From Pseudomonas tolaasii NCPPB 2192 (GTDB taxonomy: Bacteria; Pseudomonadota; Gammaproteobacteria; Pseudomonadales; Pseudomonadaceae), in NCBI RefSeq assembly GCF_002813445.1, contig NZ_PHHD01000001.1, forward strand, positions 1,550,001 to 1,614,000: DNA of 64,000 bases, read 5' to 3'. Within the stretch, counting starts at the first letter, position 1. Each line of letters opens with the position of its first letter. The notes below the pieces were generated by a model, which saw only the letters and a program-made list of their open reading frames with translations, ran no database searches and had not been told where the DNA came from. Position numbers and translations under genes: made by a program. Below are positions 56,801 to 63,136 of this stretch, one piece after another.

Positions 56801-59800
56801 TAGCTGGGGTTTGGAAAACGACAGTCCCGGAGGTCTTGCCCGCTTCGATAACAATCGTCTGACCATTGCTCAACGTCACGGTTACAGCAGTTTGCGCTGG
56901 GTTAGTCAGCGTGGCGGTGTAGGTGATATTTCCGCCTTCAACGACCGAGTTATCGGCAGTCAGAGTGACGGTAGTGGTGTCGATCGAGTCGGTAATCGTG
57001 GTAGTCGCTGGCGCTGGGTTGGTGGCCAGGTTCTCGAAGTTACCGCCTTCAGCTTTGGTGATCGTCGTATTAACGGTCGAGCCGTTGTTGTAGACGTCGT
57101 TAGCCGGAGTTTGGAAAACCACCGAGCCAGCGGTTTTACCAGCCTCAATTGTGATGGTCTGGCCGTTGCTCAGGGTGACTGTTACAGCGGTTTGCGCTGG
57201 GTTAGTCAGCGTCGCGGTGTAGGTGATATTTCCACCTTCAACGACCGAGTTATCAGCAGTCAGAGTGACGGTAGTGGTGTCGATCGAGTCGGTAATCGTG
57301 GTGGTCGCTGGCGCTGGATTCGTCGCCAGGTTCTCGAAGTTGCCGCCTTCAGCTTTGGTGATCGTCGTATTAACGGTGGAGCCGTTGTTGTAGACGTCGT
57401 TGGCTGGGGTTTGGAAAACGACAGTCCCGGAGGTCTTGCCCGCTTCGATAACAATCGTCTGACCATTGCTCAACGTCACGGTTACAGCAGTTTGCGCTGG
57501 GTTAGTCAGCGTGGCGGTGTAGGTGATATTTCCGCCTTCAACGACCGAGTTATCAGCAGTCAAAGTAACAGTAGTGGTATCGATCGAATCAGTGATCGTC
57601 GTAGTCGCTGGCGCCGGGTTGGTCGCCAGGTTCTCGAAATTGCCGCCTTCAGCTTTGGTGATCGTTGTATTAACGGTCGAGCTGTTGTTATAGACGTCGT
57701 TAGCCGGAGTTTGGAAAACCACCGAGCCAGTAGTTTTACCGGCTTCAATCGTGATGGTCTGACCGTTCGATAGAGTCACGGTCACTGCCGTCTGAGCCGG
57801 ATTGGTCAGCGTTGCGGTGTAAGTGATATTGCCGCCCTCAACCACCGAGTTATCAGCAGTCAGAGTAACGGTAGTGGTGTCGATCGAGTCGGTAATCGTG
57901 GTAGTCGCTGGCGCTGGATTCGTCGCCAGGTTCTCGAAGTTGCCGCCTTCAGCTTTGGTGATCGTCGTATTAACGGTGGAGCCGTTGTTGTAGACGTCGT
58001 TGGCTGGGGTTTGGAAAACGACAGTCCCGGAGGTCTTGCCCGCTTCGATAACAATCGTCTGACCATTGCTCAACGTCACGGTCACAGCGGTTTGCGCTGG
58101 GTTAGTCAACGTCGCGGTGTAGGTGATGTTTCCGCCTTCAACGACCGAATTATCAGCAGTCAAAGTAACGGTAGTGGTGTCGATCGAGTCGGTGATCGTG
58201 GTGGTCGCTGGCGCTGGATTCGTCGCCAGGTTCTCGAAATTGCCACCTTCAGCCTTGGTAATCGTCGTGTTAACGGTGGAACCGTTGTTGTAGACGTCGT
58301 TGGCTGGCGTTTCGAAAACAACAGTTCCGGAGGTCTTGCCCGCTTCGATGGTGATGGTTTGGCCGTTCGAAAGCGTCACGGTCACAGCTGTTTGCGCTGG
58401 GTTAGTCAGCGTGGCGGTGTAGGTGATATTGCCGCCTTCAACGACCGAGTTATCGGCGGTCAAGGTAACGGTAGTGGTGTCGATCGAATCAGTGATCGTC
58501 GTAGTCGCTGGCGCTGGATTCGTCGCCAGGTTCTCGAAATTGCCGCCTTCAGCCCTGGTAATCGTCGTGTTGACGGTCGAGCCGTTGTTGTAGACGTCAT
58601 TGGCTGGGGTTTCGAAAACTACCGTGCCAGTGGTCTTGCCCGCTTCAATCGTGATGGTCTGTCCATTCGAAAGCGTCACGGTCACCGCGGTTTGCGCCGG
58701 ATTGGTCAGCGTTGCGGTGTAAGTGATATTGCCGCCTTCAACGACCGAGTTATCAGCAGTCAAAGTAACGGTAGTGGTATCGATCGAATCAGTGATCGTC
58801 GTAGTCGCTGGCGCTGGATTCGTCGCCAGGTTCTCGAAGTTGCCGCCTTCAGCTTTGGTGATCGTCGTATTAACGGTGGAGCCGTTGTTGTAGACGTCGT
58901 TAGCCGGAGTTTGGAAAACCACCGAACCAGCCGTTTTACCGGCTTCAATCGTGATGGTTTGGCCGTTGCTCAGCGTGACGGTCACAGCGGTTTGCGCTGG
59001 GTTAGTCAGCGTCGCGGTGTAGGTGATATTTCCGCCTTCAACGACCGAGTTATCAGCAGTCAAAGTAACGGTAGTGGTATCGATCGAATCAGTGATCGTC
59101 GTAGTCGCTGGCGCTGGATTCGTCGCCAGGTTCTCGAAATTGCCACCTTCAGCCTTGGTAATCGTCGTGTTAACGGTGGAACCGTTGTTGTAGACGTCGT
59201 TGGCTGGCGTTTCGAAAACAACAGTTCCGGAGGTCTTGCCCGCTTCGATGGTGATGGTTTGGCCGTTCGAAAGCGTCACGGTCACAGCTGTTTGCGCTGG
59301 GTTAGTCAGCGTGGCGGTGTAGGTGATATTGCCGCCTTCAACGACCGAGTTATCGGCGGTCAAGGTAACGGTAGTGGTGTCGATCGAATCAGTGATCGTC
59401 GTAGTCGCTGGCGCTGGGTTGGTGGCCAGGTTTTCGAAATTACCGCCTTCAGCTTTGGTGATCGTCGTATTAACGGTCGAGCCGTTGTTGTAGACGTCGT
59501 TGGCTGGCGTTTCGAAAACAACAGTTCCGGAGGTCTTGCCCGCTTCGATGGTGATGGTTTGGCCGTTCGAAAGTGTCACGGTCACAGCGGTTTGCGCTGG
59601 GTTAGTCAGCGTCGCGGTGTAGGTGATATTTCCACCTTCAACGACCGAGTTATCAGCAGTCAGAGTGACGGTAGTGGTGTCGATCGAGTCGGTGATCGTG
59701 GTGGTCGCTGGCGCTGGATTCGTCGCCAGGTTCTCGAAATTGCCACCTTCAGCCTTGGTAATCGTCGTGTTAACGGTGGAACCGTTGTTGTAGACGTCGT

Positions 59801-61397
59801 TAGCTGGGGTTTGGAAAACGACAGTCCCGGAGGTCTTGCCCGCTTCGATGACAATCGTCTGTCCATTGCTCAACGTCACGGTCACTGCCGTCTGCGCCGG
59901 ATTGGTCAGCGTCGCGGTGTAAGTGATATTTCCGCCTTCAACGACCGAATTATCAGCAGTCAAAGTAACGGTAGTGGTATCGATCGAATCAGTAATCGTA
60001 GTGACAGCAGGCGTTGTACTCGGCACCAGACTTTCAAAGTTACCGCCCGTCGCCCCCGTAATAGTGGTGCTGACCGTCGACCCATTGTTGTAAACATCGT
60101 TGGCCGGCGTATCCACAACCACGGTGCCGGTCGACTCACCGGCCTTGATGGTAATCACCGAGCCATTGCTCAGGGTGATGGTCACCGGTGTCTGCGCCGG
60201 GTTGGTCAGCGTCGCGGTGTAAGTAATCTGCCCGCCTTCAACCACCGTCTGGCCGGCGATCAGTGTGACGGTCGTGGTATCGATCGAATCAACAAGGGTG
60301 GTAACCGCAGGCGTAGTGCTCGGCACCAGGTTCTCGAAGTTACCGCCAGTGGCCCCTGTAATCGTCGTGCTAACGGTCGAACCATTGTTGTAGACATCAT
60401 TCGCTGGCGTATCCACAACAACAGTGCCGGTCGACTCACCGGCCTTGATGGTAATCACCGAGCCATTGCTCAGGGTGATGGTCACCGGTGTCTGCGCAGG
60501 ATTGGTCAGCGTGGCGGTGTAGGTAATCTGCCCGCCTTCCGTCACGGTCTGGCCAGCGGTCAGCGTGACAGTGGTGGTGTCGATGGTATCGGTGACCTGG
60601 GTCACCGCCGGTTTCGGGTCCACGGTCAACACCAGGTTGGTGCCGCCGGTGGTGCCGGTCACGTTGACGTTGATCTGGCTCGGGTCAATGTACGGGCTGT
60701 CATTCGGCGCCAGCGGTACGTTGACGGTACCGGTCAACTGGCCCGCGGTGATGGTGATCACCGCGCCGTTGGACAGGGTGATGGTCAGGTCATTGACCGG
60801 TGCCTGCGTCACGGTGGCGGTGTAGGTCAGCACGCCGCCGGCTTCGGTGATGGTCGGGGTGGCGCTCAGGGTCAGGGTCGAGGCCTGCAACACCAGGTTG
60901 CCGCTGCCGGTGGTGGCTTGGGCGCCGGTGAGTTGGGTGGCTGTCGAGCCGGCTTGACCAATAGGGGCCGTCGGGAAGCCGATCGTCGGGTCGACGCGGC
61001 CCGCCGTCGCGTCCAGCACCACAAAACTGTGGCCGCCGCCTGCCGCGCCATTACCGGCAGCGGCCGGGCCCGCGGCGGTGGCTTCCAGGTCGGTGGTCGG
61101 GTCGGCGCCCGCGGCGATCGCTTGCTGCAATTCGGCAACCGACGGCGCGGCTTGCTCAGTGGCGGCCGCCAGGTCGAGGGTGGAATCGGGTGTGTCGGCG
61201 CTCCACTGGGTGTCGCGGCCCAGGTCCAGCGTGCGGCCGTCGGCCAGTTCCAGGCTGACCGCACCGGACATGCCGGTGTCAATCTGGTCGCCCGCGAACA
61301 GGCGGTCGCCTTCAACAAGGACGCGGCGTGCGCCTTCCGGAGAAATTACGAAAACTTGACCAACAATGTTTTTGACGATGGCAACAACACTGCTCAT
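44811..61397 (-). CDS. lapA: LapA giant surface adhesin
   Basis: Biofilm adhesin of 5528 residues, exported by LapB/LapC/LapE and held in the outer membrane. ATG 61397 follows GGAG. Residues 1-120 form the retention module (MSSVVAIVKNIVGQVFVISP) with the LapG site Thr-Ala-Ala-Gly at 107-110. One diverged repeat precedes 36 units of 100 residues (about 272-3872), rich in Thr, each with a DSIDTTTVTL start and GGNFENL end. Further Ig-like and Calx-beta-like units (to about 4400), a PA14/GLEYA-like segment (about 4690-4830) and a von Willebrand A domain (about 5020-5230, MIDAS DSSGS) follow. RTX repeats (about 5370-5440) and a type I secretion signal close the protein. No cysteine is seen in the repeats. 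Confidence 0.95.
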   Translation of the reverse strand: MSSVVAIVKNIVGQVFVISPEGARRVLVEGDRLFAGDQIDTGMSGAVSLELADGRTLDLGRDTQWSADTPDSTLDLAAATEQAAPSVAELQQAIAAGADPTTDLEATAAGPAAAGNGAAGGGHSFVVLDATAGRVDPTIGFPTAPIGQAGSTATQLTGAQATTGSGNLVLQASTLTLSATPTITEAGGVLTYTATVTQAPVNDLTITLSNGAVITITAGQLTGTVNVPLAPNDSPYIDPSQINVNVTGTTGGTNLVLTVDPKPAVTQVTDTIDTTTVTLTAGQTVTEGGQITYTATLTNPAQTPVTITLSNGSVITIKAGESTGTVVVDTPANDVYNNGSTVSTTITGATGGNFENLVPSTTPAVTTLVDSIDTTTVTLIAGQTVVEGGQITYTATLTNPAQTPVTITLSNGSVITIKAGESTGTVVVDTPANDVYNNGSTVSTTITGATGGNFESLVPSTTPAVTTITDSIDTTTVTLTADNSVVEGGNITYTATLTNPAQTAVTVTLSNGQTIVIEAGKTSGTVVFQTPANDVYNNGSTVNTTITKAEGGNFENLATNPAPATTTITDSIDTTTVTLTADNSVVEGGNITYTATLTNPAQTAVTVTLSNGQTITIEAGKTSGTVVFETPANDVYNNGSTVNTTITKAEGGNFENLATNPAPATTTITDSIDTTTVTLTADNSVVEGGNITYTATLTNPAQTAVTVTLSNGQTITIEAGKTSGTVVFETPANDVYNNGSTVNTTITKAEGGNFENLATNPAPATTTITDSIDTTTVTLTADNSVVEGGNITYTATLTNPAQTAVTVTLSNGQTITIEAGKTAGSVVFQTPANDVYNNGSTVNTTITKAEGGNFENLATNPAPATTTITDSIDTTTVTLTADNSVVEGGNITYTATLTNPAQTAVTVTLSNGQTITIEAGKTTGTVVFETPANDVYNNGSTVNTTITRAEGGNFENLATNPAPATTTITDSIDTTTVTLTADNSVVEGGNITYTATLTNPAQTAVTVTLSNGQTITIEAGKTSGTVVFETPANDVYNNGSTVNTTITKAEGGNFENLATNPAPATTTITDSIDTTTVTLTADNSVVEGGNITYTATLTNPAQTAVTVTLSNGQTIVIEAGKTSGTVVFQTPANDVYNNGSTVNTTITKAEGGNFENLATNPAPATTTITDSIDTTTVTLTADNSVVEGGNITYTATLTNPAQTAVTVTLSNGQTITIEAGKTTGSVVFQTPANDVYNNSSTVNTTITKAEGGNFENLATNPAPATTTITDSIDTTTVTLTADNSVVEGGNITYTATLTNPAQTAVTVTLSNGQTIVIEAGKTSGTVVFQTPANDVYNNGSTVNTTITKAEGGNFENLATNPAPATTTITDSIDTTTVTLTADNSVVEGGNITYTATLTNPAQTAVTVTLSNGQTITIEAGKTAGSVVFQTPANDVYNNGSTVNTTITKAEGGNFENLATNPAPATTTITDSIDTTTVTLTADNSVVEGGNITYTATLTNPAQTAVTVTLSNGQTIVIEAGKTSGTVVFQTPANDVYNNGSTVNTTITKAEGGNFENLATNPAPATTTITDSIDTTTVTLTADNSVVEGGNITYTATLTNPAQTAVTVTLSNGQTIVIEAGKTSGTVVFQTPANDVYNNGSTVNTTITKAEGGNFENLATNPAPATTTITDSIDTTTVTLTADNSVVEGGNITYTATLTNPAQTAVTVTLSNGQTIVIEAGKSSGSVVFQTPANDVYNNGSTVNTTITKAEGGNFENLATNPAPATTTITDSIDTTTVTLTADNSVVEGGNITYTATLTNPAQTAVTVTLSNGQTITIEAGNTTGTVVFETPANDVYNNGSTVNTTITKAEGGNFENLVANPATATTTITDSIDTTTVTLTADNSVVEGGNITYTATLTNPAQTAVTVTLSNGQTITIEAGNTTGTVVFETPANDVYNNGSTVNTTITKAEGGNFENLVANPATATTTITDSIDTTTVTLTADNSVVEGGNITYTATLTNPAQTAVTVTLSNGQTITIEAGKTTGSVVFQTPANDVYNNGSTVNTTITKAEGGNFENLATNPAPATTTITDSIDTTTVTLTADNSVVEGGNITYTATLTNPAQTAVTVTLSNGQTINIEAGKSTGSVVFHTPANDVYNNGSTVSTTITKAEGGNFENLATNPAPATTTITDSIDTTTVTLTADNSVVEGGNITYTATLTNPAQTAVTVTLSNGQTITIEAGKTAGSVVFQTPANDVYNNGSTVNTTITKAEGGNFENLATNPAPATTTITDSIDTTTVTLTADNSVVEGGNITYTATLTNPAQTAVTVTLSNGQTITIEAGKTTGTVVFETPANDVYNNGSTVNTTITKAEGGNFENLATNPAPATTTITDSIDTTTVTLTADNSVVEGGNITYTATLTNPAQTAVTVTLSNGQTIVIEAGKSSGTVVFQTPANDVYNNGSTVNTTITKAEGGNFENLATNPAPATTTITDSIDTTTVTLTADNSVVEGGNITYTATLTNPAQTAVTVTLSNGQTIVIEAGKTSGTVVFQTPANDVYNNGSTVNTTITKAEGGNFENLATNPAPATTTITDSIDTTTVTLTADNSVVEGGNITYTATLTNPAQTAVTVTLSNGQTITIEAGKTAGSVVFQTPANDVYNNGSTVNTTITKAEGGNFENLATNPAPATTTITDSIDTTTVTLTADNSVVEGGNITYTATLTNPAQTAVTVTLSNGQTITIEAGKTAGSVVFQTPANDVYNNGSTVSTTITKAEGGNFENLATNPAPATTTITDSIDTTTVTLTANASVVEGGDITYTATLTNPAQTAVTVTLSNGQTINIEAGKSTGSVVFHTPANDVYNNGSTVNTTITKAEGGNFENLAANPAPATTTITDSIDTTTVTLTANASVVEGGDITYTATLTNPAQTAVTVTLSNGQTINIEAGKSTGSVVFHTPANDVYNNGSTVNTTITKAEGGNFENLAANPAPATTTITDSIDTTTVTLTANASVVEGGDITYTATLTNPAQTAVTVTLSNGQTINIEAGKSTGTVVFHTPANDVYNNGSTVNTTITKAEGGNFENLAANPAPATTTITDSIDTTTVTLTANASVVEGGDITYTATLTNPAQTAVTVTLSNGQTINIEAGKSTGTVVFHTPANDVYNNGSTVNTTITKAEGGNFENLVANPAPATTTITDSIDTTTVTLTADNSVVEGGNITYTATLTNPAQTAVTVTLSNGQTIVIEAGKSSGSVVFQTPANDVYNNGSTVNTTITKAEGGNFENLATNPAPATTTITDSIDTTTVTLTANASVVEGGDITYTATLTNPAQTAVTVTLSNGQTINIEAGKSTGTVVFHTPANDVYNNGSTVNTTITKAEGGNFENLVANPAPATTTITDSIDTTTVTLTADNSVVEGGNITYTATLTNPAQTAVTVTLSNGQTIVIEAGKSSGSVVFQTPANDVYNNGSTVNTTITKAEGGNFENLATNPAPATTTITDSIDTTTVTLTANASVVEGGDITYTATLTNPAQTAVTVTLSNGQTITIEAGKTAGSVVFQTPANDVYNNGSTVNTTITKAEGGNFENLATNPAPATTTITDSIDTTTVTLTANASVVEGGDITYTATLTNPAQTAVTVTLSNGQTINIEAGKSTGSVVFHTPANDVYNNSSTVSTTITNATGGNFENLAKNPAPATTTITDSIDTTTVTLTANASVVEGGDITYTATLTNPAQTAVTVTLSNGQTINIEAGKSTGSVVFHTPANDVYNNSSTVSTTITNATGGNFENLAKNPAPAVTTITDSIDTTTVTLTATPSVVEGGTITYTATLTNPAQTAVTVTLSNGQTINIEAGKSTGSVVFQTPPNDVYNNASTVSTTITKATGGNFENLAANPAPATTSITDSIDTTTVTLTAPSAVNEGGTITYTATLSNKAGSDMVITLDNGSSITIKQGATVGSVTVNAPGDDVFIDKSTQTVKITGTTGGNFENLAVTPGGATTVVNDTIDTVRVLLTATGSVGEKGNIVYTATLVDKDGHVVNNVGKTVVIELDNGKTISIADGQSASTVTVVAPNDVYAGTQTVTAAIKGVTGGEQFENLVPVKDPVSTTVYDTPATTDLTTVTLTAPTAVNEGGTITYTATLSNKAGSDMVVTLDNGSTITIKQGATVGTVTVNAPGDDVFIDKSTQTVKITGTTGGNFEGVSITPGGATTTINDTIDDVTVSLKATGSVSEGGQITYTASLVDKNGNAVKNVGSDLVVKLDNGSTITIGNGQSSSTTTATAPNDAYVGANDVTAKITNVVSGGDKYEHLIVDGSTVTTKVTDVVNNTTISITGDASVTEGGVAHYTLTLSNPAQTDVTVTLKYSGTATDGSDFNGVYTVKIPAGSSSVPFTIGTIDDKITEPTETIVITIDKTTGGNFENLVVGNGSVSTNIIDNDAPPVIDLDANNSSGATGADYKVTFTEGTAGPGVSIADTDIKITDPDSTMLTGATITLTNAQAGDALNLGNSVNGITVSTNNQTGTITLTLSGSATLADYMQRIQNITFTNSSHDPSTTPRTITVTVTDGGNYSNVATTTVNVVAVNDAPVATGSAVTGTEDTPLALTWANFGVTDVDSPQSSLGVKITDLPVAGKLQYLAADGTTWANVTAGQTFTKAQIDGGQLRFMPNANESGADGYGGTGIGNKQADYAQFKFQPTDGKDLGTSATVKVDITPVADAPTLNVADNSVNSVGLIKQSWNSLSGIGTNGNGAAPADLKNAIDNAGTPNSSAIVTNVESTANVAAGSGSKISGLMYMEAGKTYTFSGVADDSLVINIGGKDVASGLWGTNSGKFSGSITPTVSGYYSIEIYHANQSGPGSYDVNLSVNGAPAQDLSTSGVPLYTGITDLTNAGVTVSDLHGSNGDGYYVGYKLNEGQENGTVKLSKVTTALTDTDGSETLSVKISGIPAGSVLTDASGHTFTATKGVSEVNVNGWDLGTLSIKPPTYYSGQFNLTVTSTSTESLGGSAVTTAQLPVTVYPATYNAVTGTSGSDAINGTDGNDIVVADIGGLNVVQGKNYNIAFMVDSSGSMSTASINAAKASLTSVFNALKDSLGSNTSGTVNIFLADFDTQVNKSVAINLNDPNALNVLKGVLDSMVSGGGTNYEDVFKTTANFFQSGLATSNTGATNLTYFITDGQPTYYQSGEQTNPTLYGNVKFDDVVTMANYTPGTAVGKYLDNTHYFSIDTSGAAALQTYNGSRWVYTSLGTVHAQGDGTFELSNLSGTGNSTDSATLSNAKSAFALLGGLSQVEAIGINGDVSLSDLKPYDSDGKPQTNIDPKDLANAILGHTEATLPGADTINGGDGNDIIFGDLVSFSGITGEGYNALQAFVAQKTGVAVSAVKPSNVHQYVTEHYADFDVSGAKDGNDTLLGGAGDDILFGQGGNDYLDGGKGNDILLGGTGNDTLIGGPGNDILIGGSGADTFVWKSGDFGNDVIKDFKASEGDRIDLRDLLKGETDSTIDNYLKITTVDGVSTLQVSSEGKLNAAGGLANADVTIKLEGNDWSHTSINSLITGADPTIKIDHTA
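49782..60581 (-). repeat. 36 tandem 300-bp repeats in lapA
   Basis: The CGATCGA(A/G)TC landmark returns every 300 bases exactly from 49781 to 60281, and a variant CGATGGTATC is at 60581. No insertion or deletion breaks the phase across 10.8 kb. Each unit encodes 100 residues. Two protein sub-types alternate near the low-coordinate end: ADNSVVEGGN and ANASVVEGGD. Confidence 0.95.
61068..61079 (-). other. LapG cleavage site in LapA
   Basis: Codons for Thr-Ala-Ala-Gly (residues 107-110 from ATG 61397), the same numbers as the site known in Pseudomonas fluorescens Pf0-1 LapA. A second match to the (T/P/A)AAG pattern, Ala-Ala-Ala-Gly, starts two residues later (112-115). Confidence 0.85.
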
Positions 61398-61494
61398 TAA
61401 AGATTTCTCCGGCGATCCGTATCTGATGAATTCCATGTGGCCGCTCGCGGGGGGAGGGCCAGACTGGAGGGGCGTAGTCTACAAACTTAATGAC

Positions 61495-61508
61495 GTCAAA
61501 TAATTGGC
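61495..61508. promoter_or_regulatory. Candidate FleQ box between lapA and lapE
   Basis: GTCAAATAATTGGC agrees with the FleQ consensus GTCNTAAAATTGAC at 11 of 14 positions. A weaker match, GCCAAACTATTGAC, is at 61534-61547. FleQ controls lapA in other pseudomonads. The 339-base gap is AT-rich and should hold both divergent promoters. Confidence 0.5.
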
Positions 61509-61736
61509 TAGATTTATTCGCTATCTACTTTATGCCAAACTATTGACCTTATGGTCGCCATCCTAAACAATTGGCCCCGTAATGTCACATTGATATTTAT
61601 GCGGCGAACCGTCCTACATGTGTGAAGCAGTTCCGCTTTTTGAACTTTCCGACGTACGGTCATTACGGTAGCCATTTTCCGACGCAGCCACGCTAAATGC
61701 TGTGATTTGAGACAAGAAGTCCTGGGGAATTTTTAC

Positions 61737-63095
61737 ATGCGTCTGCACCTGTTCAAGGCAATACCGTTCGTTCTCGCCGCCAGTTTTGTGCAAGCCCAAA
61801 CATTGCCCCAGGCGATGCAGCAGGCCTTGGATGTGCACCCGGAAATTCAAGCCGGTGTGAACAGCCGTATCGCTGCCGACTACCAATTGCGCGCCGCCCA
61901 AGGGGGCTACCTGCCGCGCGTTGACCTGAACGCCGGTTACGGCCGTGAAGGCACCGACAACTCCAACACTCGCGCCGCCGCTGGCGCCAATGGCAACCAG
62001 TGGGATACCCACAACCGCGGCGAATCCAGCCTGCGCCTGCAACAGATGATCTTTGACGGTTTCGCCACGTCCAGTGAAGTCGGGCGCCAGCAAGCCAACG
62101 TCAACTCCCGGGCCTACTCGCTGCTGGGTACTTCCGAGCGCACAGGTCTGACCGTGGCGCAGGTGTACCTGGACGTGCTGACCCGCCGCGAGTTCGTGCG
62201 CCTGGCCGAAGAAAACCTGCGCAACCACGAACGCATCTACGACCAGATCAAACTGCGCACCCAGCGTGGCGTCGGCAACGGTGCCGACCAGGACCAGGCC
62301 GAAGCGCGTCTGGCCCAGGCCCGCAACAACCTGATCACCGAGCAGACCAACCTGGCCGACGCCCAGGTCAACTACCTCAGCGCCGTCGGCCAGATGCCCG
62401 ACCAGCTTGAGCGCCCGGCCCCGTTCATGGCCATGTTGCCGGCTGACTTGAATGAAGCGCGCCGCCAGATGCTCGACAACAGCCCGATCCTGCGTTCGGC
62501 CGAATCGGACATCTCCGCTGCCGAGAGCCAGTACGAAGCGGCCAAGTCGACCTTCTACCCGCGCTTTGATGCCGAGCTTGGCACCAACGCCGACAACAAC
62601 GTCGGTGGCGATGCCGGTCACAGCAATGGTTGGGAAGCCATGGTGCGCATGCGCTTCAACCTGTTCGCCGGTGGCAGCAACAAGGCTGACCTGCAATCGA
62701 AGTCGTATCAGACCAGCCAGGCGCTGGACATCCGCAACAACGCGCTGCGCCAACTCAATGAAGAACTGGGCCTGGCCTGGAACGCCTTGAACAACGCCAA
62801 CGCGCAGTTGCCGGTGGCCCAGCAGTACGTTGACCACAGCACCCGCGTGCGTACGTCGTACCAGCAACAATTCAGCCTGGGCCAGCGTACCTTGCTCGAC
62901 TTGCTCGACAGCGAGAACGAATTGTTCACCGCTTCCCGTCGTCTGGAAGAGATCAAGAACATTCAGTTATTTACTCAATATCGAATCAAGGCGACCATGG
63001 GCGAATTGCTCAAAAGCCAGGGTGTAGTCGCACCGATGGCCTCCGTCGTACAGAACGACGTGAAGCCTAAAGTCCAACTGCCCGGGATGAATTGA
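61737..63095 (+). CDS. lapE: LapE, TolC-family outer-membrane export protein
   Basis: Outer-membrane channel of the LapA type I secretion system, 452 residues. The signal peptide ends near VQA (about residue 20). Two TolC repeats with long helices (AQVYLDVLTRREFVRLAEENLRNHERIYDQ and its later relative NEELGLAWNALNNANAQL) and barrel strands give the typical TolC layout. LapA is also thought to be held in this channel until LapG cuts it. ATG 61737 with GGGGA is chosen over a TTG ten codons upstream. lapB follows 41 bases later, so both are probably one transcript. Confidence 0.93.
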   Translation: MRLHLFKAIPFVLAASFVQAQTLPQAMQQALDVHPEIQAGVNSRIAADYQLRAAQGGYLPRVDLNAGYGREGTDNSNTRAAAGANGNQWDTHNRGESSLRLQQMIFDGFATSSEVGRQQANVNSRAYSLLGTSERTGLTVAQVYLDVLTRREFVRLAEENLRNHERIYDQIKLRTQRGVGNGADQDQAEARLAQARNNLITEQTNLADAQVNYLSAVGQMPDQLERPAPFMAMLPADLNEARRQMLDNSPILRSAESDISAAESQYEAAKSTFYPRFDAELGTNADNNVGGDAGHSNGWEAMVRMRFNLFAGGSNKADLQSKSYQTSQALDIRNNALRQLNEELGLAWNALNNANAQLPVAQQYVDHSTRVRTSYQQQFSLGQRTLLDLLDSENELFTASRRLEEIKNIQLFTQYRIKATMGELLKSQGVVAPMASVVQNDVKPKVQLPGMN

Positions 63096-63136
63096 GCCAC
63101 CCCCATAGCCCCATCTGTTAGTCGAGAGTGCACCGC

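Noticed and set aside
49782..60581. CRISPR-like periodicity
   Set aside because: The repeat is 300 bases, fully coding, without spacers and without cas genes.
58011..61400. A second long plus-strand frame opposite the start of lapA
   Set aside because: Same cause: antisense of the repeats and of the retention module, with no recognisable domains.
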